DNA of 60,881 nt from NCBI RefSeq assembly GCF_000090795.2, contig NW_003546255.1, positions 207,800-268,680 of the forward strand. The letters are read 5' to 3'. Of this stretch, positions 20,601 through 47,716 are shown in pieces (position 1 is the first letter of the stretch; every line of letters starts with the position of its first letter). The position numbers and the translations under genes are program-made. Source of the stretch: Amphimedon queenslandica (lineage: Eukaryota; Porifera; Demospongiae; Haplosclerida; Niphatidae). Below the pieces are notes generated by a model. It had not been told where the DNA came from. It was given only the letters and a program-made list of their open reading frames with translations, and did not search any database.

Positions 20601-20667
20601 ACATCTTTCAAAACCACTTGATGAGCTAAAACAAAACTTACCAGTAAGAGGAAGTGTGAAAAATTAG
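8639..20667 (+). CDS. BRCA2: BRCA2, RAD51 loader in homologous recombination
   Basis: Twenty-two exons join in frame to 1742 aa: 8639-8675, 8726-8834, 9066-9228, 9294-11745, 11792-11848, 11882-11993, 12042-12432, 12486-12670, 12738-12851, 12942-13013, 13072-13171, 13231-13395, 13981-14130, 14181-14376, 14454-14578, 15393-15512, 15557-15632, 15677-15776, 15854-15953, 20174-20292, 20339-20417 and 20461-20667. The large exon carries nine BRC repeats (about aa 413-861, GFxTASGK type) that bind RAD51. The helical domain (KWIVWKLATMEICFP), OB1 (ELTDGWYSIPAKLD), tower (YVKQLQDGEEIYN), OB2 and OB3 (YLTDADKCLLVIKAW, IVAVSNLRY) follow in vertebrate order and should bind ssDNA and DSS1. The protein is about half the human length. 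No C-terminal RAD51 site was recognised after OB3. The least certain exons are the two small ones at 11792 and 11882. Confidence 0.92.
10221..11565 (+). repeat. Nine BRC repeats within BRCA2
   Basis: Nine units of about 30 residues follow F-x-T-A-S-G-K...S...SL....LF.D: FKTGSGK, FKNASGR, FKTAGGK, FTTASGK, FSTASGK, FTTAGGK, FTTASGK, FTTGSGK and FSTASGK. Units 4-9 are the most regular and are separated by short Pro/Ala linkers. The first two are degenerate (KTG and KNASGR). In the known family the FxxA motif inserts into RAD51 and the downstream LF(D/E) motif makes a second contact. Confidence 0.93.
13417..13935 (+). repeat. Dispersed ~177 bp satellite, three units, in BRCA2 intron
   Basis: Three tandem units each contain GAAGTCGGAATC, CTCAAACTTTCTACA, ATCAATATGTATCAGAAAA and AAAACCATGG, with a spacing of about 177 bp. 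The array lies wholly inside the intron between 13395 and 13981. The same family occurs in introns of other genes in this window. Confidence 0.9.
14579..15392 (+). other. BRCA2 intron of 0.8 kb with an imperfect inverted repeat
   Basis: No exon is needed here. The tract has many TGTACATG motifs and a loose palindrome: ACACTAGTGTAGGGAC near 14748 faces GTCCCTACACTAGTG near 15192, and GTACAGCTCAGCTATAAGTT near 14670 faces TTAACTTATAGCTGAGCGGT near 15322. This suggests a 0.65 kb terminal-inverted-repeat element. Confidence 0.5.
16157..17119 (-). CDS. AIG1/GIMAP-like GTPase, intronless, nested in BRCA2
   Basis: A single open exon of 320 aa starts at ATG 17119. A P-loop GHNGVGKSS is at about residues 21-29. 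A switch-II-type DTLGFGDT is near residue 70 and a TCGDQ (G4-like) near residue 136. The core resembles AIG1/IAN/GIMAP and Toc-type GTPases. The last 80 residues are a Gly/Ala/Val-rich glycine-zipper stretch (GAAGGAVAGGVLG, GALVGGIGGAIAGAIVG), which should insert in or bend membranes. A short charged tail (KIEDKKLENAKQID) follows. GIMAP-type GTPases form membrane-bound oligomers in immune cells; the substrate here is unknown. The lack of introns in an intron-rich region, and nesting inside BRCA2, suggest retroposition or a mobile origin. Confidence 0.8.
   Translation of the reverse strand: MATGIQPDKGIKNGMKILVIGHNGVGKSSFINKILGANRATVGGSVTPTEHEMVHEIHHTVGENKEVTVYDTLGFGDTKTKDRSIIEKAISKMKSADIVLICHRLYARFDKNCQMILKEMVRALGDSLMQHTIIVFTCGDQYAIEWDGENTGMSAKQHMERQENAVKEQMKMYLIENKISAEVVRDIPSIVTSSKKESLLKSKIEWTTDFWELCEKRCTPQAVPFANWYKRNSGLVAVAGGGTAGAIIVGAAGGAVAGGVLGSPIVPGIGTVAGALVGGIGGAIAGAIVGGAGGAGVTTAGLKASEKIEDKKLENAKQID
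17144..17681. mobile_element. Inverted-repeat element just upstream of the AIG1-like gene
   Basis: The left arm 17144-17190 (GCGGCTGCAATTATTCGC ... CCATGG) matches the reverse complement of the right arm 17622-17681. The arms are about 47-60 bp with one indel. The left arm starts 25 bp upstream of the GTPase start codon, so the element probably contains its 5' UTR and promoter. Exact ends and target duplication were not resolved. Confidence 0.65.
17746..17953. mobile_element. MITE 1 with 7 bp target-site duplication
   Basis: The terminal inverted repeats are CATAGATATTAGAGTAAATG on the left and the complement of TTTATTTACTCTTAATATTTATG on the right. Perfect 7 bp AGCTAGC duplications flank it at 17739-17745 and 17954-17960. 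It is 208 bp long with no coding capacity. Confidence 0.85.
17963..18939. mobile_element. MITE 2, host of nested MITE 3
   Basis: Left CATAGTTATTATAGACTACG and right end (complement CATAGATATTAGAGACTACG) are inverted repeats that continue across the MITE 3 insertion into GGATAGGAAACTAG. Flanks CTAGCCC and CTAGCGC agree at 6 of 7 bases. It abuts the duplication of MITE 1. The length is 977 bp including the insert, and no coding sequence was found. Confidence 0.8.
17989..18217. mobile_element. MITE 3, foldback element nested in MITE 2
   Basis: The ends CAAGAGTAGATAATAAT and its complement lie at 17989 and 18217. The arms are long and pair through GGCGTAGAATTGAAGAGTC and neighbouring sequence, leaving only a small loop near 18085-18110. 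A perfect 7 bp duplication GTAACCG (17982-17988 and 18218-18224) shows insertion into MITE 2. Confidence 0.88.
19365..20103. mobile_element. MITE 4 with 35 bp terminal inverted repeats
   Basis: Perfect 35 bp inverted repeats lie at 19365-19399 and 20069-20103 (CATAGATAATAGAG ... GGAAAC). The 7 bp duplication TTCTAGT is at 19358-19364 and 20104-20110. The TIR shares CATAGAT-ATTAGAGTAAATGAAA with MITE 1, so they are one family. No transposase is inside. Confidence 0.9.
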
Positions 20668-21050
20668 TACCTTTTCTTGTATCATTTTTATTAGAATGAT
20701 ATTTCACTGTACTTGCAAGAAATGAGTGTTGCAATCAGTCAGTCAGTCACATGAGAATTGTTTGATGTTCAGAATACATTATATCATTGTGTTATATATG
20801 GACTTGTACTTTTAACAATCAATTATGTATCATTTCTATTCAACAATTGAAATTTATCCTATCTATCATTACTTGTATTTATTTATTCAATCATTCAATC
20901 CTTCTCTGTGTAACATTATTTTATTATTGTTATTGTTGATGATGATAATGGAACAATAGCTTTGTATTATAAAACAAAGTTATAAAGTAAACTGACGGCA
21001 AAAGGAATTCAAAATTTATAAGTATACAAATGAACTGCTTAATCCTCTCA
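20668..21050. other. Convergent 3' intergenic region, BRCA2 and ATOX1
   Basis: AT-rich sequence between two stop codons on opposite strands. It must hold both 3' UTRs. No other gene or structured element was seen. Confidence 0.5.
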
Positions 21051-21402
21051 TTAGGGAGCTGGTTTAGTTCCAACGTATTCTGTTTCTCTTCCAGTTTTCT
21101 TAATGACTGCTAGCACTTCATCAGAAGACAGTGATGTTGTCACATACACTCTTTGTTCCTCCATATTTATTTCAATGTTACTAACACCTTAAAACAATCA
21201 AAGAAAGCAAACAAAGAAATTGGGATCTGCTCGAACTCTAGCTCTTTCTCACCTTCTAGTCTCGAGAGGACTCTGTTCACAGCTCCTGAGCAACCTTCAC
21301 AAGTCATTGTGACTTTAAACTCCAGTATCTAGGAATAATGTATTCAGGAATGAATTGGAGATGATTGTAATAGGAGCTAGCTAGGCTACTTACTTGAGCC
21401 AT
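21051..21402 (-). CDS. ATOX1: ATOX1-type copper chaperone
   Basis: Three exons (21394-21402, 21253-21328, 21051-21187) give 73 aa. It starts MAQ, then a ferredoxin-like heavy-metal-associated domain with the copper site MTCEGCSGAV at about residues 10-19. The C-terminal half includes the Lys loop (VIKKTGRET) that is conserved in ATOX1. The family carries Cu(I) in the cytosol to ATP7-type pumps at the Golgi. Length and motif match animal ATOX1 closely. It is convergent with BRCA2 and lies head-to-tail downstream of Furry, 286 bp from the Furry stop. That gap includes a GC-rich stretch (21411-21450) likely to be its promoter. Confidence 0.93.
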
Positions 21403-21688
21403 TTTCTTTAGGGCGGGGTAGAGCTACAGGGGGCCCGCCCCGGGGTCGAATCAATTTTAGTTTTGCTAAGTCACCATGCACAAATGCAGTTCTGTGCCAT
21501 TGGATTGATCCAGTCAAATGACCAGTGCCCAACAAATTAAGTTTTAAAAATAATGATAATTATAATAATGAGATAATTATAATAATGGATATAAAAATGT
21601 TCGTTAATTTGTCTCTCATTCTTTGAAATTAAAATTAGCAAGAGATACAAGTAATAAGCAAGCCAAAAGTCACAGAATTTTGCAGGTG

Positions 21689-40643
<18,955 letters not shown>

Positions 40644-40857
40644 TAGGTCAGGAAGACGTCGAAAGAGAAGAGAGAAGACGAGAAAGAGAAGGTTATGGAG
40701 GAGTGTACTCCACAGTGCATTGAAGTGAAAGAAATAACTTCGTAAATTCGTTAAATTAGAAACAGGCAAAGTTTGAACCACGTGCGTACACGTGGTCAGT
40801 GGAGTACAATGAAGCCTCATAATCATATCGAGGCCTGCGCGCCTGCTGCAGCCAAAG
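40644..40857. promoter_or_regulatory. Divergent promoter, Furry and EMI-FAS1 gene
   Basis: Only 214 bp separate the Furry ATG (minus) from the EMI-FAS1 ATG (plus). The stretch contains a CACGTGCGTACACGTGG tract with two E-box cores near 40780-40795. Both 5' UTRs must lie inside it or overlap. Confidence 0.55.
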
Positions 40858-42917
40858 ATGCTGTTATATTTCTTTCTCCTTCACATATTAGGAGGCTTTC
40901 TAGTAGAGGGGTGGCACCCTTCTTCGTCTGTGCCTTGCTCTCCTCCCCCAGGCTACCTACCATTGCCATGCAGAGTTATTAGGGAGCTGAACAGTACTAG
41001 TGAGAGACTACCACCAATAACATATGGGTGAGAAGATCTATTATACTCCATGGACTTGCAGTATGATTGAATGAAATGTGGTTAAATTTTTATTTTTACA
41101 TCATTTAAATACTTTCTTGTTGCACAGTGATTATGATTATAATATATAAATGCATCTCTCTCTTCTCTCTTGCATGTGCAGTGTTAATGTCTGTCGGGTT
41201 TTAAAGAGGAATCTTGTATCAGTGTACAACTATCACTGGCAGACCAGATGTGGCTGGTTATATCAGCATTATTCCTATGTATGGAGATGCAGGTAAGGCT
41301 AGAAATAAAAGTATGCAATAAAAAGCAGCAATATAATACCAACAAATACTGTGCGGTTGGTAAATTTCCTGGGGTATTAATTTCGTTAATTTTTTTCCAT
41401 TTTTCAGTCAACAGTGTGTCCCAGCTGGTACTTGCTCTGATACTACGACTATCCAAGTTTCCTCTAGGGACCAGTGTTGTGATGGCTTTATGCCTCGTCC
41501 TCCAGTGAAGAGAAGCCACTTGTACCAGTTCTACAGTCAGTTCTTCATACCTGTGGTGAGTCAGCCTAGTGGCTGCCCTTTAGGTAAGTGAAAAGAAATA
41601 AAATGTTGCAAAAATAATAATTTTTTTTAGCTTGGGCCTCCACACTTTACCGGTGTCTTGAAATCCACAGCTTAACTTCTTTCCTTACTCTTGTTATGAT
41701 TGCAAACAGGACAAGCGAGTTAAACACGACAGATGCAGATCTCACCATCTTTGCTCCTCCAAATGCAGCCATTGATGCCCTCAATCTCTCAAGTGTGAGA
41801 GAAGTGGAGCATTTCCTTTCTAATCACATCCTCCGAGAAGATAAAAAATCCGAGAGACTAACTCATAATCTCATGCTCCAGAGTGACAACGGTACAACTC
41901 TATACGTGACAGTGGTCGACCATTATTACTATATACCTCTCATATATGGTCATTCTGTACAGAGGTATACGCATGGGGCAAATCCTTATAGCTATAACTA
42001 CTATAACACTCATCAGAGCCAGTACATACTGCTGGGAACAGTAAGTCCTACATGATTATATTATACATGCTCTTGATTTATCAACTTTCCATGCAACATT
42101 ACTGTACTAATTACTCTCATTCTTAGGATCGATACATTACTGGCTCGCATATCATTAATCCTGACTCATGCTCCATCAGTAAAGGCTCACTGCACCTCCT
42201 CAACTGGCACATACCTTACTCTCCCTACAGACTCTCATATCTTCTCCAAGCCTCCAGCAATTACTCTCGCTTCAAGACTGCCTTGGATGCCACTGGTGTG
42301 ACTAATTTTCTAGACTCTTCTCCTTCTCCCCACACTATCCTTGCTCCAGTAGATGCTGCATTTGAATCCTGGCCAGAACTCTTGTGGCAATGTCTCCTTT
42401 ATTTTGATCGTCGGCCTCTCAATAGTATTTTACTGTTTCACATTGCTACTGGTACGGAATATTATTCATCTTTGCTACAGAGAAAGTGGCTAGCAACAAG
42501 ACTAAATCAACATATACAGGTATGAGAATAGGAGAAAGAGAGGAGTATTTGTAGCTAATATTTCTCTTTTATATACTATAGTTATTCAATACTGCCAATG
42601 AGGTATTTCTGACAAGTGATCGCGTACCTATACTGCATAGAGATCAAGCAGCTAGTGATGGGGTGCTCCATGGCATCGGCTTTATACTAATGCCTGATAA
42701 TGTTGATTTCGGACAATGCCAGCCTTTTGCTTCTGTAACTCCTACCCCAGCCATGTCACCGACTCCTTCAATGGCAGCATCTCCTACACCTCTGCCTCCA
42801 ATCATTAGCTCTGATTTGAATGATTTCCTCAGTGAAGCTTCAATCCTTCCAAGTCTAACTCCAACTCCAACTACAAATTTGTCTAATAATGGAGCGGAGG
42901 GTGGCAGTCACAAATAG
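40858..42917 (+). CDS. Secreted EMI plus two FAS1 domain matrix protein (periostin/TGFBI-like)
   Basis: Six exons (40858-41027, 41182-41292, 41408-41583, 41631-42040, 42127-42519, 42582-42917) give 531 aa in one frame. Residues 1-20 form a signal peptide (MLLYFFLLHILGGFL). An EMI-like module spans about 57-150, with spaced cysteines (NVCRV, TRCGW, WRCR, QQCVP, DQCCDGF). FAS1 domain 1 starts near 165 (DLTIFAPPNAAIDAL, FLSNHIL) and FAS1 domain 2 near 325 (HTILAPVDAAFESW, GVLHGIGFILM). The tail is Pro/Thr/Ser-rich with no GPI-type hydrophobic end. EMI plus FAS1 is the layout of periostin and TGFBI, which have four FAS1 domains. A role in cell-matrix adhesion is inferred. Confidence 0.88.
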
Positions 42918-43208
42918 AGTGTGAAAGAATTTTATAACTTTGCTATTTGTAGTATTTTGTGCAGAACACAACAGTTTTTTTTGAATTTATTGGCAGCTTG
43001 TTTTGTGCGGGTGACATCATAACATTGATAATCTCCCAACAACCTGCCAATGTTATAAATATTTTACTATTTTAATACAATTCACTTGACAATACAGTGC
43101 TCCCGATTAATGCCCATGGACCCATTAATCTATAATCAAGGCTATACTAAAAATATTAAAACGCACTATAACAATAAATAATAATAATAATAATAATATC
43201 TATATTAA
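42918..43208. other. Convergent 3' region, EMI-FAS1 gene and AMDHD2
   Basis: AT-rich, with a short TAA microsatellite at about 43175-43197. No gene seen. Confidence 0.5.
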
Positions 43209-45833
43209 TTACATAACGGTTAATCTGTTTACTGCCGATAAAGACTCGTATACTATTTCTCCTTCGATTACTGTAGCAATCACATCAAACCCTCTCTCTC
43301 CTTCTCTCCGGTCACCTCCTCCTTGAGAAGGGGGCGGAGTCAGAAACACAATGTCCGCTTTCGCTCCATACTCAAGATGACCTTTGTCCTTTATATTAAG
43401 AGCTTGGGCTGGATGCAAACTTGCTGCTTCAAGAGCAGCCTGTATGCTACAATCTATTGTATATCACATTAGGAAATTATTAGGGTCACTATTAGGATAT
43501 TATTAGGATATTACCTGTCGCTTCATAAAACTGTGCCACGCATTCATTCATTGAAGTGATCCTGTACAAAAAATAAATGAAACACTTTTCTTTTCGCTTC
43601 TCACCCTCCTGCTAGATTATTAGTTCCAGCAACTACAGCTTTGTTTCCTTTTCGCTCAATCATCATCTCCCCCAGCTGGAATAACTCGGTCTGTCTCTCC
43701 TGACAAAACAATGGTAGTGCATCAGTCACCAGTACAACGCCTAAAAATAAAAATAAAAATAAAATGCAATCATATATAAACATACTATAGATTACTAGAG
43801 CAGGGTTTCCCCACAAAGCATGCTAAGTGAGCTAAACAGCATGAGCTTCATGAGTTGACAAGCACTACAATACAGTACATGGCATTTGGAGCAACTTTAA
43901 AAATTCGTAAAAAATCCAAATTTGATCAGAATTAGTTCAAACTTTCTATGCAACATAAGAACATGTATATGTATCAGAAAATTTGATAAAAGTGGAGAAT
44001 TCTCTCCTTTCCAATTTTGGCAAAATTTGGCCCGAGACCATGTACTATAGTACAGGGTCTTTGGCCTGATTCTGAAGCAACTTTAAAAAATTCGTAAAAA
44101 ATCTAAATTTGATCGAAATCCATTCAAACTTTCTACACAACATAAGAACATGTATATGCATCAAATAAAATTATAAAAGTGGACAATTCTCTCCTTTCCA
44201 ATTTTGGCAAAATTTGGCCCGAGACCGTGTACTATAGTACAGGGTCTTTGGCCTCATTTTGAAGCAACTTTAAAAAATTCGTAAAAAATCCAAATTTGAT
44301 CGGAATCTGTTCAAACTTTCTACATAACATAAGAACATGTATATGCATCAAATAAAATCATAAAAGTGGGGATTTCTCTCCTTTCCAATTTTGGTGAAAT
44401 TTGGCCCACGACCATGTACTATAGTACAGGGTCTTTGGCTCAATTTTTGAGCAACTTGACAATCCACTCACAATACCAAAATCCTGTGGAAAACAGATTA
44501 CTAGAATATGTAAGAAATTACTGGAATATACTAGATAATTACGAGGAAATTACTAGCAAAATCCTTTACCTTGTGGGTTAGCATTGTTTGCAATCCTTTG
44601 GACAGTCTCGTGCGTGTGATGACCGTCAGCAATCAGGCCATAATATACAGGCCGTTGATCTAGCTTAAGACTAGTAATAAGACCAACAATACCAGGATCA
44701 CGATGATGAAACTAAGAAAAAAGAAAAGACGAAAATGATAAAAGAAAAAGAGTCCCTTTCTTTCCCCTTACAGGTAGCATAGCATTGAATAAATGGGTGA
44801 TCAGTGAAGCACCATTTTTAACTGCTCTCTCAGCCGTTTCTAAATCAGACAGAGAATGTCCCAAAGACACTACCACCTCCTTATCAACCAGCCAAGGGAT
44901 GACATCATCAGAACCAGGGAGCTCAGGGGCTAATGTTACAATGCTGATGTTATGCTTCATATCATTAAGTGTTGTGTATGAAGAGAGGATTCTCTCTTTT
45001 GTTAGTTCTTCATCTTGCACATAGATCTCTTTGTGGGCTCCTTTCTTGCTCTTGTTAATGAAAGGGCCTTCGAGATGTAAACCTGAAAATGGAGAGAGAG
45101 AGAGAAGTTAAAATACTAGAAAATAAGAAGACAGAAATTAAGAAAAAAAAGAGGACAAAATACATGTACAAATACATGCAAGCTCATACCTAAAATGGCT
45201 GCTCCATGTTTTCCTCCAACACTAGTTTCCATCAATGGTAAAAACTAATAAAATTAAAGCATGTGTATGAGGTTACAATAAATATGACTCTGTACCTTCT
45301 GATAGTATTCTTTTGACGATGTGACTACAGTTGGGCAGTAACCTGTGACGCCATGTTGTAAGAGAAGCTTAGAGACAGTCTCCAATCCTTCTCTAGCTTC
45401 ACTTGGACTCGAAAAAGAGCTGAAGTCATATCCACAAGCTCCTTCAGAAATAGAAAGATGTTAAATCAAATTGTATTAGTGGAGAAAATTGTTCATAATA
45501 CTACTGAAATCAGCTCAAACTTTCTATGAAGCTCATTTTTATTACCGCCCACGCCCATTCATAGTTTATTATAACAATACCATTAATTTGCAAGTCGATG
45601 AAACCAGGTGAGGCAATCAACCCATGGCAGTCATACGTTACAGTGGCTGACTTCTTTTCTTCAAAGAACAACTTCATTGGATCCAACACTAGACCATCTC
45701 TCACCCACACGTCCCCATCCTTCAGTTCTCCTCCTCTCAGCACCTTACAGTTAGTGTAGCGTATTATTATAGGCTCTGGGGACGTGGTCTCTTTCTCTTT
45801 GTGTCGGAGAGAGGAGGAAGAGCATGCAGCCAT
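43209..45833 (-). CDS. AMDHD2: N-acetylglucosamine-6-phosphate deacetylase
   Basis: Starts at ATG 45833 (MAACSSSSL...) and stops at 43209, across about nine exons. The amidohydrolase signature appears in order: [102 protein letters not shown] and AGTNNLAGG. It ends with [20 protein letters not shown]. The family removes the acetyl group from GlcNAc-6-phosphate in amino-sugar and sialic-acid salvage, in the cytosol. Metal ligands are visible as E in HLEGPF, H in LGHSL and H in THLFNAM, and the catalytic Asp as VTDA. One intron contains the satellite variant at 43798-44460. Confidence 0.93.
43798..44460 (+). repeat. Satellite variant array with leader in an AMDHD2 intron
   Basis: A leader (GGTTTCCCCACAAAGCATGC) precedes three units of a diverged subtype (AAATTCGTAAAAAATCCAAA, TCAAACTTTCTAC, ACTATAGTACAGGGTC). 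The same leader and first half-unit recur at 60790-60881, so leader plus array behaves as one dispersed element. Confidence 0.85.
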
Positions 45834-46097
45834 GCTTAATTTACTCTAATTATCTCTGGATTAGATCCTCGAGTAGATTTGTGGCACAGATAGCAGCTTC
45901 AGCAGCCATACAAGACACGCCCCAAAAGCAGCCACACCCAAAAAATAAATCTTAATTTATTATTATTAACTACAAAGCTACATAATTTTTACAACTAAGT
46001 TTTGCATAATGCTCCTCCTTTGATGATTATTCTCTTTCCTCTTGATCTATGGAGAAAGAAAAATAATTAAAATACTAATTGCACTAACTTAAAATCA
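45834..46097. other. Intergenic, AMDHD2 promoter side
   Basis: 264 bp between the AMDHD2 start and the stop of the next minus-strand gene. It should include the AMDHD2 promoter and the neighbour's 3' UTR. No distinct motif was identified. Confidence 0.4.
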
Positions 46098-46836
46098 TTA
46101 ATAAAGCAGTTTAGGGCAAGCGAGACACTTTCCATTAACTTTGAGTTGGAATGACTTCCCACGGAGAGTCCTACAGCATGTGGGAATACCATCCCTATCC
46201 TCTTCAATTGCCTGCAAAGATAAAGCAGTACAGCATTAACAAAAAATAAATTAAAGCAAAAAATTAATCAAATTAAAACAGATCTAGATTACAAAAGCCA
46301 TTATCCATTGCACAAATAAGTTGATTATGCAACATTACAAGGAAAAGCATTTTTCTGTCTGCATAATTTATAGATTCATATGCTTACCACAACATTTCCT
46401 TGGCATTCAGCTTTAGTGTAGCAATAGAGGAACTCATCACGAGCAGTCAAACATGAGTAGCAGACACCGCCTGCAGAGATCTCAGTATAACTGTATGACT
46501 GACCCTTGACTATGCTACTGCAGCATAATGCAGGATCCCTTTCCATTGACTGCATTGAAAAAATGGATAAATTCTTGCTAAGTCCTTGCTTAATAAATAA
46601 GGGTGCTAGGGTAGATCTCTTACATAAAGCAAATCCCACACATTCTGCATGCATTACTTAAGTCTTGCATTTACTGTATTAACTAATAGACATGTGCTTG
46701 ATTATCTTACAATGCTTGGTCCTTGGCATCCTGCTTGACGTGAGCAATAGAGAAAATCCTTATTCCTCATCCCGGTAGACAAACTAACAGCACAAACAGC
46801 AAATAAGAACAAAAAAGCAGATAACTTGACAGCCAT
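46098..46836 (-). CDS. Small secreted cysteine-rich protein with two internal repeats
   Basis: Three exons (46711-46836, 46388-46549, 46098-46211), all phase 0, give 133 aa. Residues 1-21 form a clear signal peptide (MAVKLSAFLFLFAVCAVSLS). The mature part is two copies of one module: (D/E)FLYC...A-x-CQG...CC...S...G-x-C-x-x-C. In each copy a double cysteine and a closing C-x2-C are kept. Each module has six cysteines, which suggests disulfide-bonded domains. The double-cysteine pattern is loosely like galaxin repeats, but I do not recognise the family. The exon boundary falls within the repeat at the same place (CQG...V/I), consistent with duplication of an exon pair. Confidence 0.8.
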
Positions 46837-47566
46837 TGTGAATCCTCCTATACTGTCTCTCTCCTTAACCACAGGATATGAGCTATAGTAGTATTTATGC
46901 CAAGCTTTGCATGATTATAGCAAGATTATGTACTCTTGAATATAGTATAGCATCAGTGTAATATAAAATGGTAAAATTCCTAGTACTATTTGCATGCAAA
47001 TCACTGATTGAGAGCATTAGCAATGCCAAAAACTCAGAGGTGCCTTTCAAGAAGATAAGAGTAAGTATAGTAACACTACATACACTTATTATCAGAAATA
47101 GTAATGCCCTTTGGTAATTATATATGCTGCAACAAAATAAACCACTCCACCACCTAATCTTAAGGTAGACTTCATCAATTATAATAATTATAATATTATT
47201 ATTACGAAAGTAAACATTTTGACAAACTGAAAAAATTGTGCACCCCTCTGGATCTCAGAGTTCAAAAGAGAGAGAGGGGGAAAGAAAAAAATGAGAGAGA
47301 AAGAGATAAATGTGAAGAAAAGGGAAAACATTGCATGAAAGAGACAAAATGTGAAAAATGGAAATAAACACGAAAGTGACAACAAAAGAAATAACAACAA
47401 CAACAATAATAATAATAATGGTTATTAAACTCAGTTCTGTGAGAGAGAAATAGAGAGTGAAGTGCCGTATTTTTTCCCTTCTGCTTCTTTTCAAAATAGC
47501 AAAAGAAAGCAAAAGAGGACGGCCATTACAAACAGAAGCTGTCTTGTTATATTAATAATAATACTA

Positions 47567-47604
<38 letters not shown>

Positions 47605-47716
47605 TGCAGGTGTGACTAGTGTAGTAAGAAATGATAACAATATATCATATAACATATTTAGATATAATAATAATAATAATATTGAAGAGAAAGGAGAGAG
47701 AGAGGAGCTAGGGAAG
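46837..47716. other. Intergenic with TAA microsatellite and purine-rich tract
   Basis: Contains a (TAA)n tract at about 47565-47605 and a purine-rich tract at 47265-47350. It includes the promoter of the secreted protein gene on the left and the CBP 3' UTR on the right. ORFs here are low complexity and not credible. Confidence 0.5.
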
